From assembly GCA_008694505.1 (NCBI GenBank), contig VZDJ01000174.1, forward strand, positions 8,054,817 through 8,118,816: a stretch of 64,000 nt of DNA, read 5' to 3'. Positions 10,346 through 23,029 of this stretch are shown in pieces. Numbering within the stretch: the stretch's first letter is position 1; the number at the start of each line of letters is the position of its first letter. This DNA comes from Cyanoderma ruficeps. Taxonomy: Eukaryota; Chordata; Aves; Passeriformes; Timaliidae. The position numbers and the translations under genes were made by a program. The notes below the pieces were generated by a model, which did not search any database, had not been told where the DNA came from, and worked only from the letters and a program-made list of their open reading frames with translations.

Positions 10346-13130
10346 TCATCTAACATCGCCTGGTCAAAATTAGGGATACTTGGAAGTGTGAGGTTGGCTT
10401 GCATGGTGATCCCTAAATAAACTCCTCTGCCATGGACAGTGAGAGAGGGGTGGGATAGGTGCACCTCTGTTCTGGTCCAACTGAACACATTCAGGATTCC
10501 CTGGATATGATGGTTTCCAGAATATAGACAGAATTCAGATTTCAAATGGGTTCCAATACCTTGAAAATACATCAAAGGGACCTGTAATCCACAAGGGCAA
10601 AATTAATCTCCAGGAGCAAGGTAAAAAAAAAAAAAGATAATTTAAAAAATAATTAATGCCTTAAATAATTATATACCTCTCCACTGAAACTGTTAAATCT
10701 AAAATGGTTAAAAAAAAGGAGAAGAAGACATAATTTATTATTCTGTTGACAATCCTCAATCCTTTATTCCTGGCCAACAATTTAAAGTTTTTATATAGGT
10801 CTTCTCGTCTCTTCAATCTCTAATGACAAGCATTTAAAAGCAATTAATTATGTATGATGATTGTCATCTGACATTTGTTCTGTCTAGTAAGTATCCATTA
10901 TAGAATTATAAACTCATTGTCTTCCTCCTGCATTTTGTGTGTCATGAATGTTGTTAAAGTGATTCTGTCCTATACAGATGCCTTTCCCCTTGAATGCAAT
11001 ATAACTTCATAAAATACTAAATGCATTTAGTCCCATTTGATGCTGGAAACTGGTCTAGAGATGAAGAGGGGAATGTACAAAGTATTACAACAATAATATC
11101 ATGAACTTTATGCTGCTTTCTATTCGTGCTTCATTAGCTTCTACCAGCCTGAATCAGAGACAAGGTCCCATGGTGCTCAAAATTCTGAATATCACAGTGA
11201 AAAAAACCATGTCTCTCTGAAAAAATACCCCTGAGCAGCTGTGATAGTTGGGGACAATCATTCCCAGAGAGACCCAAAGGGCCTGGCGGGACTATGGAGT
11301 ATTCTTCAAAACAAGAACTGTCTTGGAGGCTGGGAAGCTCTCTGGAAGTGTGGCAGGAGACAAAGCAGCACAAGGACACTGAACTGCTTCTACTGCCCAG
11401 CAGCTGCAACAAAGAGACAGGCAGTGACACAAAACACTTTCAAGGCAATTAGGTCTTGGCTTCTTTCAGAGGAGGCCACTGAGACACAGGGATCACTAAC
11501 AGACAATGTTCCTTAACCCTGGAGTCTCCAAGACAGTAGGCTGCAAAGTTTGGAGTGTTCTTAGCTCAACATGGCTATGACCCTTTTGATGGACCCAAGT
11601 GGCACCCTGCAGTAGAGCTTTCTCTAACTACTGGAGAAGTGGCTTACAGCTTTTGAGACTTGGATGAGGAGGGTGATTTGAGGGAGAGCTGACAGATGGC
11701 AGAGGAGAACAGGTCCCCTCTAGTGTGATAGAAGTTTCGGAGGATGACATGGTGAGCATTGAGCCTCCATAGCCAAGTGAGCTCTTGCAGAATGCAGATC
11801 ATGAAGTGAGATTTTGCAGCAGAGGCATGAGCAATGGAGGAAAAAGGGATGGTCTTGACAAAGAAATGCATGTCATTGTGTTGGCTGATAGACCAGGAGC
11901 TACAGAGATTCCCCTTAATCATGTGTCAGTACCTTATCCAAGAAATCTCACTCTAGTCAAACAGTTTGGAACCAGTATTGCTGTTGGCTGGAAGCCTCCA
12001 CTTGTGCTGGCTGTGTAGATATTAAATGTTTTCTATAGACAGACAGTCAGCTCAGAGACTCAAGCAGTGATCAAAGACTTGGATTTTGAGAAGTCTGACC
12101 TACTAAACTCTACTTCAAAGTGTAACATAGAAAGGAAATTTCTGTTGGAGGCAACACACTATCCTAGTAGGGAGAGACATCCAAATAGCTCCAAAATGTT
12201 TAACACTTAGGAGCATCATCCCATTTCAACAGAGGTCACTTGGATGCCAAGCAGCAATTATTTACATGCTGTGCACCCTAATTAAAGGTACACACCATGG
12301 GGCAGAGATCCACTGGTCTGTGTTCCAAAGCTTGCAACCCAAGCCTCAGCAAAGAGCAAAAGTGGAAGTGTGACGTCAAGATGTGAAATGACTCATTAGC
12401 CAAGAGCAGGAGCAAAACTCAACACCAGTGGGAATTTGCTACTCCATCCACACATCAACAGTGAACATTTTGTACATCAGCTGGTAACAGTGCCAGAGGA
12501 TCTCCCAAAGGAATGGTGTAAAGGGTGACTCACAGCTAAGTTATACGTGGAGAATTTAAAAATAAGTGAACATTCAAATATTTACATTTAAATAACATTA
12601 TTTAATATTATTATTTATTTAAGCCAGTGGAAGGTTTACTTGTTTTTAAAGCATTGTTGGTTTTTGTATCTATCTCAGTATTAGTTTTGAGATACAAACG
12701 TGTTTCGTGTTTGGTTTTTGCAAACATGGGTGTTGGAGATGGCTTTCTTGTGATACAGGCTTACTTAAAGCAACATATTTCTTGTAGTTTTTCAGCATGT
12801 GCTCTTAAACCCACTATTTAGTGAAGGTTAAACCTGTAAAACCTTATGAAAGTTATCTTGCCCTTGCACTGTGTTTAGTTTCACAGCTAACTCATGAATG
12901 AATCTGATGAGAAGGGGATTTTTGCAGCTGTAAAGTGACAAGGTCTAGTGCGGGTTCTACTGATTTGTGTGGAGAAGCCAATCTGTCCCTCCCAGAGTTG
13001 GGGACACTCGTGTGCCAGCGACATCCTGCACATCCACACTGCCCAGGAGCTGGGCTGGCTCCTGGCCTGTCTGTACAAGTTACTAAAGCTCTGTGAGTAA
13101 CTTAGAAGGTGCTTTTAAAATCTTTTCGAT
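10346..13130. other. Intergenic sequence, no gene seen
   Basis: AT-rich, with A-rich tracts near 10620-10720 and 12550-12620. No recognisable exon or mobile element apart from the adjacent LINE remnant. Confidence 0.6.
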
Positions 13131-13199
13131 TTGTGAGCCTTGGTGATTTTACAGCGAGGTGCAGAACACAGCAAACTCCACCTTACTGCTGGCACCAGA

Positions 13200-13460
13200 G
13201 TGCCCTTTGTCCCTCCCTGCCGGATGTCCCAGAGCCAGCCCGTGAGCCCCGTGTACCAAACACAAAGGGAAAAGGGAACAGCCGCGGCCAGAGCCCGGCA
13301 CGGAGCGGCTCCCGAGGCTCACTCGGGGCTGTGGGGACACCATTAGGTGGCAGCAGAGCCCGGGGAACGACACCCCGCGTCCCTCGAGTCCGGCCGTGCC
13401 CCGAACGCCCCTTCTCTGCTCCACGGCCCCAGTGCCGCCTTCAGGGGATTTTAAAAAGGA
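13200..13460. promoter_or_regulatory. GC/CpG-rich patch containing a CTCF-like site
   Basis: A local block of raised GC and CpG within AT-rich surroundings, too short to be a typical promoter island. It contains CCATTAGGTGGCAGC at 13340-13354, which matches 13 of the 14 positions of the CTCF core consensus CCASYAGRKGGCRS. A plausible role is insulator or loop anchor between the two flanking genes. Occupancy is inferred from the motif only. Confidence 0.45.
13340..13354 (+). promoter_or_regulatory. Candidate CTCF binding site
   Basis: CCATTAGGTGGCAGC has one mismatch (T at the fourth position) to CCASYAGRKGGCRS. It is the best CTCF-like match I noticed in the window and lies in a CpG-containing block. 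Confidence 0.5.
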
Positions 13461-13479
13461 ACTTTTAAAGCAAAATACA

Positions 13480-15280
13480 TGCTCTTCATCAATGTGATAC
13501 ACTGTAGCTCTCCTTACAGCGTATAAACTCTAGAGAGTTTCCAGTCCTTAAAACGCTTTGATACTTTCCCCTGCTATGGGCATGTTCAGCCCATCGGGAA
13601 CACAGGTCTGCCCAGTGACCAGGGCTGAGTGGCTCTGCCAGACACGCAATCCACAGGGCGGTCCCAGGGAAATCCCAGGAACTGGAGCTCACACGCTCTG
13701 CTTGCCCCACTGCGTGAAATGCTCTCTTACAGCAAAGCTGACACAGGCTGGATGCACTGATGGGTGCCCTCCTCTCCCCTATTCTTAGCTCAATTTGATG
13801 GAGCAGAACTTGTGGAATAACATAACCTAACATTAACCCAAGTCTAGTTTTATAATTCCAGTATTTCAACCCCTCTAATGTTGTTCTTACCAAGAAGAAG
13901 CAGGAGTGTCATCCACTGAAGGGCATACACTTTGCTATGACTTTTACCCCTGACCTTTCCTGTGCAGCACATTTTGTTCCTGTGACCCAAGCACAACTGT
14001 TAAGCTGTCACATCCGTGCAGAAGGAGCACTCAGAGCAGCCATTAGCAACTTGCTGCTTATTCATAGACTGTGACAAGAAGACAGACCCACAAAGTAAGA
14101 TCCAGCCCTTCAAGCTGGCAAATTTAGAGTGTGCTGGTTGGTAAAAGGGTGAATTTGTAGTAGCTATTTGTTTTCTTCATGATGTTCAGTGGATATGCCT
14201 TTACTCCTTATTGCTTGCAGGTAGAGATTTGATGAACATGGTTTGGCAGGGAAAGTTCAGATTGGATCTTACAATAAAAATCTAAAGAAAATAAATCCTT
14301 ATGCGACTCATTTTCCCCAGATGACCAAAAGCATGTCCCCAGTGAAAATGACATCCTCCATTCTGTAATGGGTTCAATTCTGGCTACGTGCAAGGGGACA
14401 AATGCCTCCAGCCCCTGTCTCCATGGGTGCCTGTCCAGTCACAGGGAGCCCAGCCTTTCAGGTGCTGAAATAAGGGAGTAACACTTATGACAGTCAAACC
14501 ACAAGTGGGCTGTTGTGCACATGATTGAGAAAGCCTGGGGTGAGCCATAGGAAGGGTTCTGCCACTTTGCATCTGGCTCCCAGTCCATGATTCTTCACAT
14601 TTGCTTTATCTGAAGGATTTTTCCATAACAGGTGGAATAGCAGTGTTCCTCAGGTGTGGACTGCCCCTTCTGCATTCCCCAATTCCCCTCCAGAAAAACA
14701 GAGGAGTGGCAGAAGTATTGCCAGAGCAAGCGATGACTGTCAACTTCTGCTGTCTCTTCTCATACTCCCCAGAGACTGAATTATTAAAAATTTAAGAATA
14801 CATTTTAAATCACGTTAATTTCTAGTTCTTCATTACTAAACACTGTCATCATTTTCCTTCAGATCATACCAGTGACTTCAGAAAGCTCCAGCACAACAGT
14901 GTCTATAACTGATCTGTGAAACCCCAAGATCAAGAAGTTGTTCTTTTTTTATTAATACTATTCATCTCAAAATCAAAGGACATGAATAAAGTTCTTAATG
15001 CTTCAAATAATCAAATCACAAAGTAGGAAACCATCCAAGCTTTAAATCAAACTCATCAAACATGATCTCTGAAAGGCTCCCAGGTGACAAGAAACACAGC
15101 AAAGACAAAAATAATTTTTCAGCAGCATTTACATTGTATTCTATATTGCAAAATAGCTCTCCAGATTCTAACAGAATTCTCCATTGCTTACCTTACTCTA
15201 CCAAAGAAAGACAAAGAGCCCAGGCAGAACAGAGCTTCCATGGCTTATGGCTCTTAGAAATTACCTGCTAAGTGTGTAAT
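13480..15280. other. Intergenic sequence, no gene seen
   Basis: No recognisable exon, RNA gene or mobile element. Confidence 0.55.
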
Positions 15281-15284
15281 TTTA

Positions 15285-15660
15285 AAGTGATTGTCTTCCA
15301 TTAGGGCCACAATAAACAGCATGGTGGAAAATTCTATCTGATTAGCTTTTCTAATGAGCTGCAGGAGGTTGTGGAGGCCAGAGCTGTAGAATCTTAAACA
15401 TTGCATCACTGATTACAAACCTGCCTCTGAATTAATCAGATAATGAAGTGCATAGGTTTAATTAATCTTATGCTGATCAACAAATTATCAGTGATTCTTG
15501 CAGAGTTTTGGCAGGTTAAACACCTTTTTAATAAGATTTCCTAAAGTAGAAAGTTTATAAATAAAGTATGTACTCTATAATATTGTTTTTAATGCAATAA
15601 CCAGCAGATATAAACTTTATAATTTACACAATTATTTAATTTACTCACAGGGTGTTTAAG
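15285..15660. promoter_or_regulatory. Possible conserved non-coding element (homeodomain-site rich)
   Basis: An AT-rich block dense in TAAT/ATTA cores (for example GATTAGCTTTTCTAATGAG, GAATTAATCAGATAATG, TTTAATTAATC). It has no repeat signature and no CpG, a texture typical of deeply conserved enhancers near developmental genes. Conservation cannot be seen from a single sequence, so this is inference. Confidence 0.3.
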
Positions 15661-16229
15661 TTCCTGTTGGGGCTCTGGGGGGCTGTTATTATCACAGATG
15701 CAATTTAATTGAGACAGCAGCAATTAAAGATGAGCTAAATCTTGAGAACTTTTAACTACAATCTCCCTGGAACAAGTGGAACTCTGACCTGGAAATGAGA
15801 GAACAGGTTTTAGGCATTGCAAAGATTGGTACTGTGAGCAAGCCCATGTTCCTAAACCCAAACCATTTGGTAGAACTACTCCCATGCCAGCATCACCCTG
15901 CCCCTGCCCTCATCTCCTGCTGTCCACCCTGCATTGTTCCCTCTGCAGCCATTTCTTTTCCCTCCATGTTTCATTCCTTCTGCTGGAGTTGAATTCCACA
16001 CTTCCATTTTGCAGAGCAACTGCCCAGTTCCCCAAGCCCCCATCCCTGGCTGGGCAGGAGAACCAAACCAGAGGATGTCATTGGGACACCCCAGACATCT
16101 GCCCTGTGCCGTGCCCAGCCAGCCTGAGGCCACTCCCTGTGAGACACCGCCAGGAATGGCCTCACCTGCTCTTTCTCCTGAGTTCTGGAATGTTCTGCTC
16201 TTGGGGTCTCTTTTCATTTTCTGCTTAGT

Positions 16230-16373
16230 CACCAATTTAATACTCACTGAAAGATCAAAGTTATTACTGTTCAAATCTAATATACTGCTCTTGGCTACTG
16301 ATGGATCTGGGGTATGGACTAGATAGACCTTTGCTCTGATCCAGGATGGCATGTCTTATGTTCCTATTATCAC
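16230..16373 (+). mobile_element. Old CR1/L3-like LINE or SINE 3'-end remnant
   Basis: The segment ends with GGACTAGATAGACCTTTGCT, then CTGATCCAGGATGGC and CTTATGTTCC. This resembles the widespread sauropsid repeat tail of the form GGACTAGATGGACC...TCTGATCCAGTATGGC...TTCTTATGTTC. Copies end in short TTATGTTC-type repeats, as here. The 5' boundary is uncertain. The exact family needs a library search. Confidence 0.55.
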
Positions 16374-16379
16374 TTAAAA

Positions 16380-19300
16380 TTTACTTTTCCCAAAGGGATG
16401 TGCTTGTAGAAGTCCATCTGTCAAGCGATTCATGAGAAGTGGACATAAAAGAGAACCGAATATGACTAACTGAATACATTAAAAAAATTAAACCAAGTAT
16501 CCCTGGCAAATGAATACTTGAAAGATCCTAAATAAAAACACTAAGAACTTGAATTTGTCACCTCTCTAGTCTCTGTTTTGCATTTTAAATGGTTGCACCT
16601 TTGATGAAACATTTTTTTAATGTTATGTATTGCCCTTTTCTTCTAAAAACATATGTGCCTTTTCTTTCTATCTCAGTTGTTTTGAATTAAAAGAAGAAGA
16701 GGCAATTACAGAAATATCAAAGAAAGAGACAGAAGCAATTGCATGGATCAAATTATTATCTCATTGAGATCCAGGGGCCTGTTATTTGCAAGTTCACTCA
16801 GACCAGGATTCATCCTCAGTGCCTGGAACAGTGGCAAATTGGTTTTAATCTCTGCACATTTCTCATCTGTGCCCAATATGATTTATCCTGCAATGCTAGC
16901 TTCTTGCTATTTATCTGGATGGCTTTTAATTTTGAATAAAAATGCCAAACATCTTTTGTAAAGTAAATTTTGTAAGAAATTTCATTTTTATTTCAATTCC
17001 CAACTTCCAATGTTCAGAGATACTGTGAAAGTGGAGTTGTTTGAGAGACTTTTTGAAAGTACTTTTTACGATGTTTGCTGCTGAGGCGTGGGAACAACCT
17101 CAATTTTATGACAATAACCGTTTTACACATTATTCCCAATATTAGCGTGTATCTTCCAAGTGGCGCCACGTGTGTGTTGCAAACAAGGTATCGTTGTGAT
17201 TCTGATGGGGCAAAATCAGAATAGATCAGGCAATAAATATGTGAGAGGGGGAATGGCACAACACTGACACTTTCATAAAATAATTGGATAATCTGATTTT
17301 CCTGCCAAATGCAGATAAAGTATTGCTTACTGTGGGTTTGAGGGTGACGTGTCTCTAAAATGTCTTTTTCAATTACACAGTTTTGAACATCAATTGTCTC
17401 ATTGCTTTGGAGTTTTCATGAAAGGCTTCATTCATAATGTTAGAAACCAAGACCTTAGCAGTTTCAGGAGATAAAGATATATATATATATAGAAACAGGA
17501 GATTGTGTTTATCCTCAGCAAATATCCACACTCTCAGAAATGAAGCCTCATTATTTAACATGGTACTCTTTGCTATAAATTAGCCCACTATCTCTTATCC
17601 TTAGGTGTTAGTGTACCTAAGGAAAGATGGGTTTAAAATACAAATATAAAATAGAAACACCATTTACATTTTTGGAGTCTTGCAGCTTCCCTCATTACTT
17701 TTCTAAATTTAATGAAGACAGTTCTTTCAGCCTTTCCTCGCAGGTCATGTTTTCTCAATCTCTTAGTGCTTTAACTCTCCCTCTCTTTCTCTGCCTCCCC
17801 ACTTTTGCTCTTTTCACACTGCAGAGTCCAGACGAGATCCAGCAATCTGGCTCGAGTCTCACAAGTGCTAAATCGAGCAGAGCAGCCACCCCCTATTTCC
17901 ATATGTGCCTTTTGCAGACACATTCAGTCAGGGATGGATGACAACTCTTCATGCCATGCAGCTACTAACCAAGAGGAAAAAACATTCTTGATTTTCAGCT
18001 AATTAAATGGCTGAGAGTTACCAAATCTCCATGTGTGCCAGTGCTGAGCAGGCTCAGTGCCATCCCAGCTGTGGGCTATGGTAGAGAAGGCTGAAGAGAG
18101 ATCTGTTTGATGGGTCAAAGAAAGTTCTTGGCAGGCAACACAAGCTCTTGGTCAGATGTTATGCAGTCCTGTTTTATATCTTGTCTTTTATCTATGAAAT
18201 TCTTGTGAAGTTCTCAGTAATGAAACTCCTGTTGCTCTTCTGCATGTTGTTCTAATGTCTGAAAATCTACAGACTGAAAATCTAGGTGCCTTTGTTTATG
18301 GATGCTTGAATTCACATATTTGCTATTCAAAGTTATTGCCCATCCATTTAACAAATCTAACATTTCCACATGGTTCCCAAATTCCCTCACCCCAAGGTCC
18401 TTCAGGGCACACAGTTAAAATTAGATGGGAAGTCTGTAAATGGTGTAGATAGATTTATCTGCAAATCTTTAAACAATAGAAGATATGCAGAACACTATTG
18501 GGTCAATGTGTATTCGTTATATGAAGCTGAGCATTCAGGCAAGTCTATAAAATGGTTTTTCTCCATAATTTTCTCCAATTTTCCTGTGTCTTCCTTGAAA
18601 GTGTTTTGGGGCACTCAGTGGACATTCACAAGCAAAAATTATTGCTATACAAGTGGATTAGAATGTGGGTGGGGCTTTAAAAAGAGTAGAATAGATGATA
18701 AAATAAACAGGAATAGTATAGAAAAGAAGAAAAACAGATCAGTTTATAATTATACTACATGCATGGAGAGGGCTAAATTCACTCCTGCTATCGGTTGCTC
18801 CAACTCTCTTGATTTAAATTAATTTCTGTCCATTTACTCCAACCTGACCAGATGTGGTGGCCAAGTACATCTGAAAGCTTCCAGAGTATCTGCTCACACA
18901 ACTGAGGACTCTCTAGATTAACTGCCTGTGCAGATTTGAGTGACCCAAGCACCTCACATTCACCAATCACTCAGGCCTGCTGCCACCCCGGACCTGTGGC
19001 TGCTTTCTGAGCTGTGCAGAACTGTGAAGGCTGCAAGTCAAATCTACTTTAGCTGAGCAAAGCGCCTCGGATGCCAGTTTTTGAATGTATAGCTCTATAA
19101 ATCTCAGGATGGCCTTTTGAACTGTATATTACCACAGAACTGTGGGAAATCCCTTTTGGGAGAGAAGTGGCACGGTTGATATTTATCACTACAAAGTCTA
19201 TTGCAACACACTGTCTCTTTCCTTTGAAATAAAAGCTTTTGAATAACAGATGATCAACTATATTCACACCCCAAGCGAAACCTGAATATTTCTGGCATTT

Positions 19301-22300
19301 TGCCAGTATCGGCTTGGGTGTGAAATATTTGACATTTTGCATTAATTTTTTACAGTAATAAAAGCACTTTCTCAGCTAAAGTCTCCTGTGCCATCCAGGA
19401 AGTGCCACTGGGCTTGCAGCTACTCCAGACTCGTACTCAGTAAATCTACGTCCCACGACTGAAGGGAGCTGTAGTCCTGGGCACTGAGCTCCCTGAGCAC
19501 ATACAGATGTCACAGTCACTGACCCCATCTACAATGTGACAGGTTAGCAAGAAGCAATACTCTGGGATATATTTTGATAAAGGTAATTGCATTAATCCAT
19601 GCACATGAGCAGTGAAACAAGGCTGCTGCACAGTCTGTGTGCAGTGTGGCTGAGTTAGCACCGACACAGGCGTCTTGCCTCAGCAGTTCCAAAATGTCTG
19701 GCTCTGCAACCTGAATGTAGCATTAACTTATCTTCCTCTCTCGTGTACTGGCATTTCTTTCCTTTGGGGAAGGAGGCATAAGATTTTAATGAACTGAGAA
19801 AGAAGATGTTAACCTTGTACCAGGGATCAGTCACAGAGTGAGTTCCGAGTTAATTCTGAATTTAAATGATCACCAATGGTCATTTGAGTGTTGCTGCTAC
19901 CAGGGTCAGTGTTCCTCTTTCCAGGAGATGAGCAGTCACCAAACTAAACCCCACTTTTGGGAACAGAGGCTGGCCAATCTGTGAGGACCCACGGGGCAAA
20001 GGCTGACAGATTTCAGGCCACTGAGTTGCCCAACTCCTGCTGAGATGCAGTGAGGGAACAGACCACACCGTCTCTGCAGGACCTTCCTGAGAAAGCACAG
20101 CTGTCAGTCCTACTTCCAATGTCTCAAACTGTCTTCACTGTAATCAAATAGAGAGGAGGAATAAATATTTCTTTCCCTACTACAACAGTCAGTTCTAGCA
20201 TTCAATTCATGTCCAAGCAGAGATCTGCCACTTGGAATTTCACAAGACAGAAAGAATGCTGCCACTTGTGGATATGAATTTTTACAAGGGAACACTTGTA
20301 GGTGTGAGGTTTAGGGTCTCACTTGTGGCTCATTTAAAGACCCTGGGCTTGATTTACAAAGGCATGAAGGCCCCTCATGATGCAGAGAGAAACCCAAGAC
20401 CCTTGACCCTCTAAAGCCATGATCTACAAAAGTTTTTTGCTTAAATTACTTAGAAGAATTTGTAATCACTTCAGGACTTCTATCCTCTTCTTATACGTGA
20501 ATAAGGAATGGTTTCATACTTCAGATGCTCTCTTACTTGAAAGGAGTAAATAACTGGATTTCGGCTCTTGAAACAGGAAAATTGCACCATGAGACAGTCC
20601 CATGAGGTCCCCAGGTTATGTGAGCTTCCCTCCTGGTCAGTGGACACTGCCTACAGCAGAACTGCACTCTGCAAAATTTTGCATTTGGATGCTCCTAACT
20701 TCCACCTAACCCTATTCTACAATTATATTTCTACCAAAAACTAATTGGAAAAAAGACTAAAAAGAAAATGTCCCTATACCTTAAAGGTGTTTAATTCTAT
20801 GATAACAGATCTACACAGGCATCTGCTGGCCAGAAGACTTCCCTGCTCCTTTATATTGTTAAGGGTTGGGATACATGACCTAGTGGGCAGGAAATTAGGC
20901 ACACACACAACTTACCCTCCTTCTGACTCCCACAGAAACAGGATACAGAAAAGCTGGTGGGGGGGAAGAGGATGGAGCAAGAGGGAATGGGAGACAGAAC
21001 GAGCACAGTTGTTCCAGCTCCTCATCACATTGTTTTTATCTGTGACCGCCTCCAGTGATGGATGCTTTGCCTGGGATGCTTTGGGAGAGCCCTGGTCTAT
21101 GAACAACCACGGGCATGTGATGGTGAGATGAGAACAAAAGGCACTGTGAAACCCATGTACATTCCACGCTGCCTGAAATACTGAAAGCCACTTTTAGGAG
21201 ACAATTTACAGAAAAATAAAAAAGTTTACAAACTGGTTTACGAGACAGTTAAATGGTTCTTGAGGGGGGGTCTTCATAATTGAATTATAAGAACAAAAGA
21301 AATCTGAGGAGCAGGCAGAGGCCTTAAGGCCCAACATGCTTGACCTCATTTGGTTTAATTGCACTGCTGGCTCTCTCACTATAACCTTCACTTGGACAAC
21401 AGTCTCTGGAAATCATTTAAACTCCTTGCTTCAGTTGCCTTTGCTAGTGATTTAGTCAATAATTTTATTGCCTATTTGGTAAAGTAGCTCTGAGTGCCCC
21501 AGTCTTTAATTAAAAACCTCTTAGGTTTGGATCTTTTAGCAATATGAACATATTTATTCAAGATCTTTATCAGAACCTTCTGTAAATTTTATAACTTCCT
21601 CCTAATCATCATGAGGATGCTGTTTTCCATTGTGGATGAACCCAGGTGCCCTTGCACTGTCCCTCTGTCCGGAGCAGGGCGCAGAGCCGAGGGCAGGCTG
21701 AGCTCTGCACTGCTCCTGGGGGAACACTGAGGTGCCAGTGGGAGGGTGGCCAGGGCAGCAGGGACAGCAGGGACAGCAGGGNTGCAATGGGCTGAATGGG
21801 GCCAAGGGAGGTACCATAGCACTGGGAATCCCTGTGCCACCCCTGCCACCTTTGTTACTACAGCCAGGGGCTATCAGGGTGCAGATTTTGTCTTTGTGCT
21901 GTTAGTGGCTATAGCAACAGTGATGCCACAGTCCCCAAGACTTTTCCCTTCCTTTGAGTGTTAAAATTGAAGCAAGATCTTCCTGAGAGTCTTAGCTTCA
22001 GACTGACTTTTTCTTATCTGCCCTCCATTAACTTCTTTATTTTTAATATTTAGGTTATTTCTTTTTGAATCAGGTCCTGTTCTTCAGGAAGGTTTCTGTT
22101 CAGCCAGTGACCTTCGTGAATCACAAATTCAGTGCCACGTGATTTCAACTCTAAGTGATCAAAAGTGAATGCTTGCAAAGGTGGAAATAGTCATTCCTCT
22201 TCTGAACACAGTTGTGATGTTCAGTTTTCTGGGAGCAGAGCAGGGGTTAGGAATGAAATGGGTATCATTAAGACACTAAAACTCTTGGTAAACTGATTCT

Positions 22301-22860
22301 ACCAGGACTCAGTGCTGCTGTGAGTGGGCTGGGAAGGATGGTTTTCTTCAGAGCATGCTTTGGAAACACTTGGGTCTGATCCTGTCCTGTCTCACGCTCT
22401 GAATCCTCACGCCAAGTGTGCCCACTGTGGCCCTGGGCAGGCCAGCTCAGCCCCACTGTAAGGATGGTGTTGGGAAGATATGAGAAGTGCTAAGTGGGTC
22501 TGTCCCCCTGGTCTCCAGTGAGGCCTTGCCACAAATATACTCAGAGGTGGCACTTTTTTCACCTGTCCATAGTCTTCCAGCCTCCTCCCAGGGTAGGATC
22601 CACCCAGGACCTGAAGAGGATATCCTGAACGCTATAGCAGCCAGCAGCAGGCTAGGCTGGTTCCTCACTGCCTGCAGGCAATGGGAATGCTCAGCAGTTC
22701 CCTGATGTTCTCCAGAGCTGGAGAAACCCTCCTCGCACCTCAGTTCCCACATCAAATTTGAGAACAACCTGCTTCCCACCATCAGACGTCCAGCCAGCTC
22801 TCTCACAGGGAGGATCCTGAGCACTAGGGCTGGCTGTCACACTGTCCTCCAGCCCAGCAT
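16380..22860. other. Intergenic sequence, no gene seen
   Basis: AT-rich DNA with a short (AT)n at 17477-17491, a small CAGGGA-type repeat at 21748-21782 with one unresolved base, and otherwise only chance reading frames. Confidence 0.55.
21748..21785. repeat. Short GGACAGCAG tandem repeat
   Basis: About three copies of a 9-bp unit (GGACAGCAG-like), with one unresolved base at 21782. It is low complexity, and the nearby frames owe their composition to it. Confidence 0.7.
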
Positions 22861-22867
22861 AAGGCCC

Positions 22868-23022
22868 AACCTTTCTGCCTCAGTTTCCCTTTCTGCAAAA
22901 TTCCGGTAATTGTGGTGGACACCTCAAGGGGGAGGGGGTTCAGAGAGATTAATGAGCTTTTTGTGAAGTGCTTTGAATATGAATATTGCTATGGCTAGTA
23001 AGTGCTAACTATCAATTATTAA
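22868..23022 (+). mobile_element. MIR-type CORE-SINE remnant
   Basis: The plus strand reads CTGCCTCAGTTTCCCTTTCTGC, then GAGATTAATGAG, GTGAAGTGCTTTGAATAT and AGTAAGTGCTAACTATCAATTATTA. The order and content match the second half of MIR-like amniote SINEs (CCTCAGTTTCCC.TCTGTAAAATG...GAGGATTAA.TGA...AAGTGCTTTGA...). The copy is diverged and internally rearranged near 22920-22940. It is sense-oriented on the plus strand. Confidence 0.7.
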
Positions 23023-23029
23023 GTGGGAG

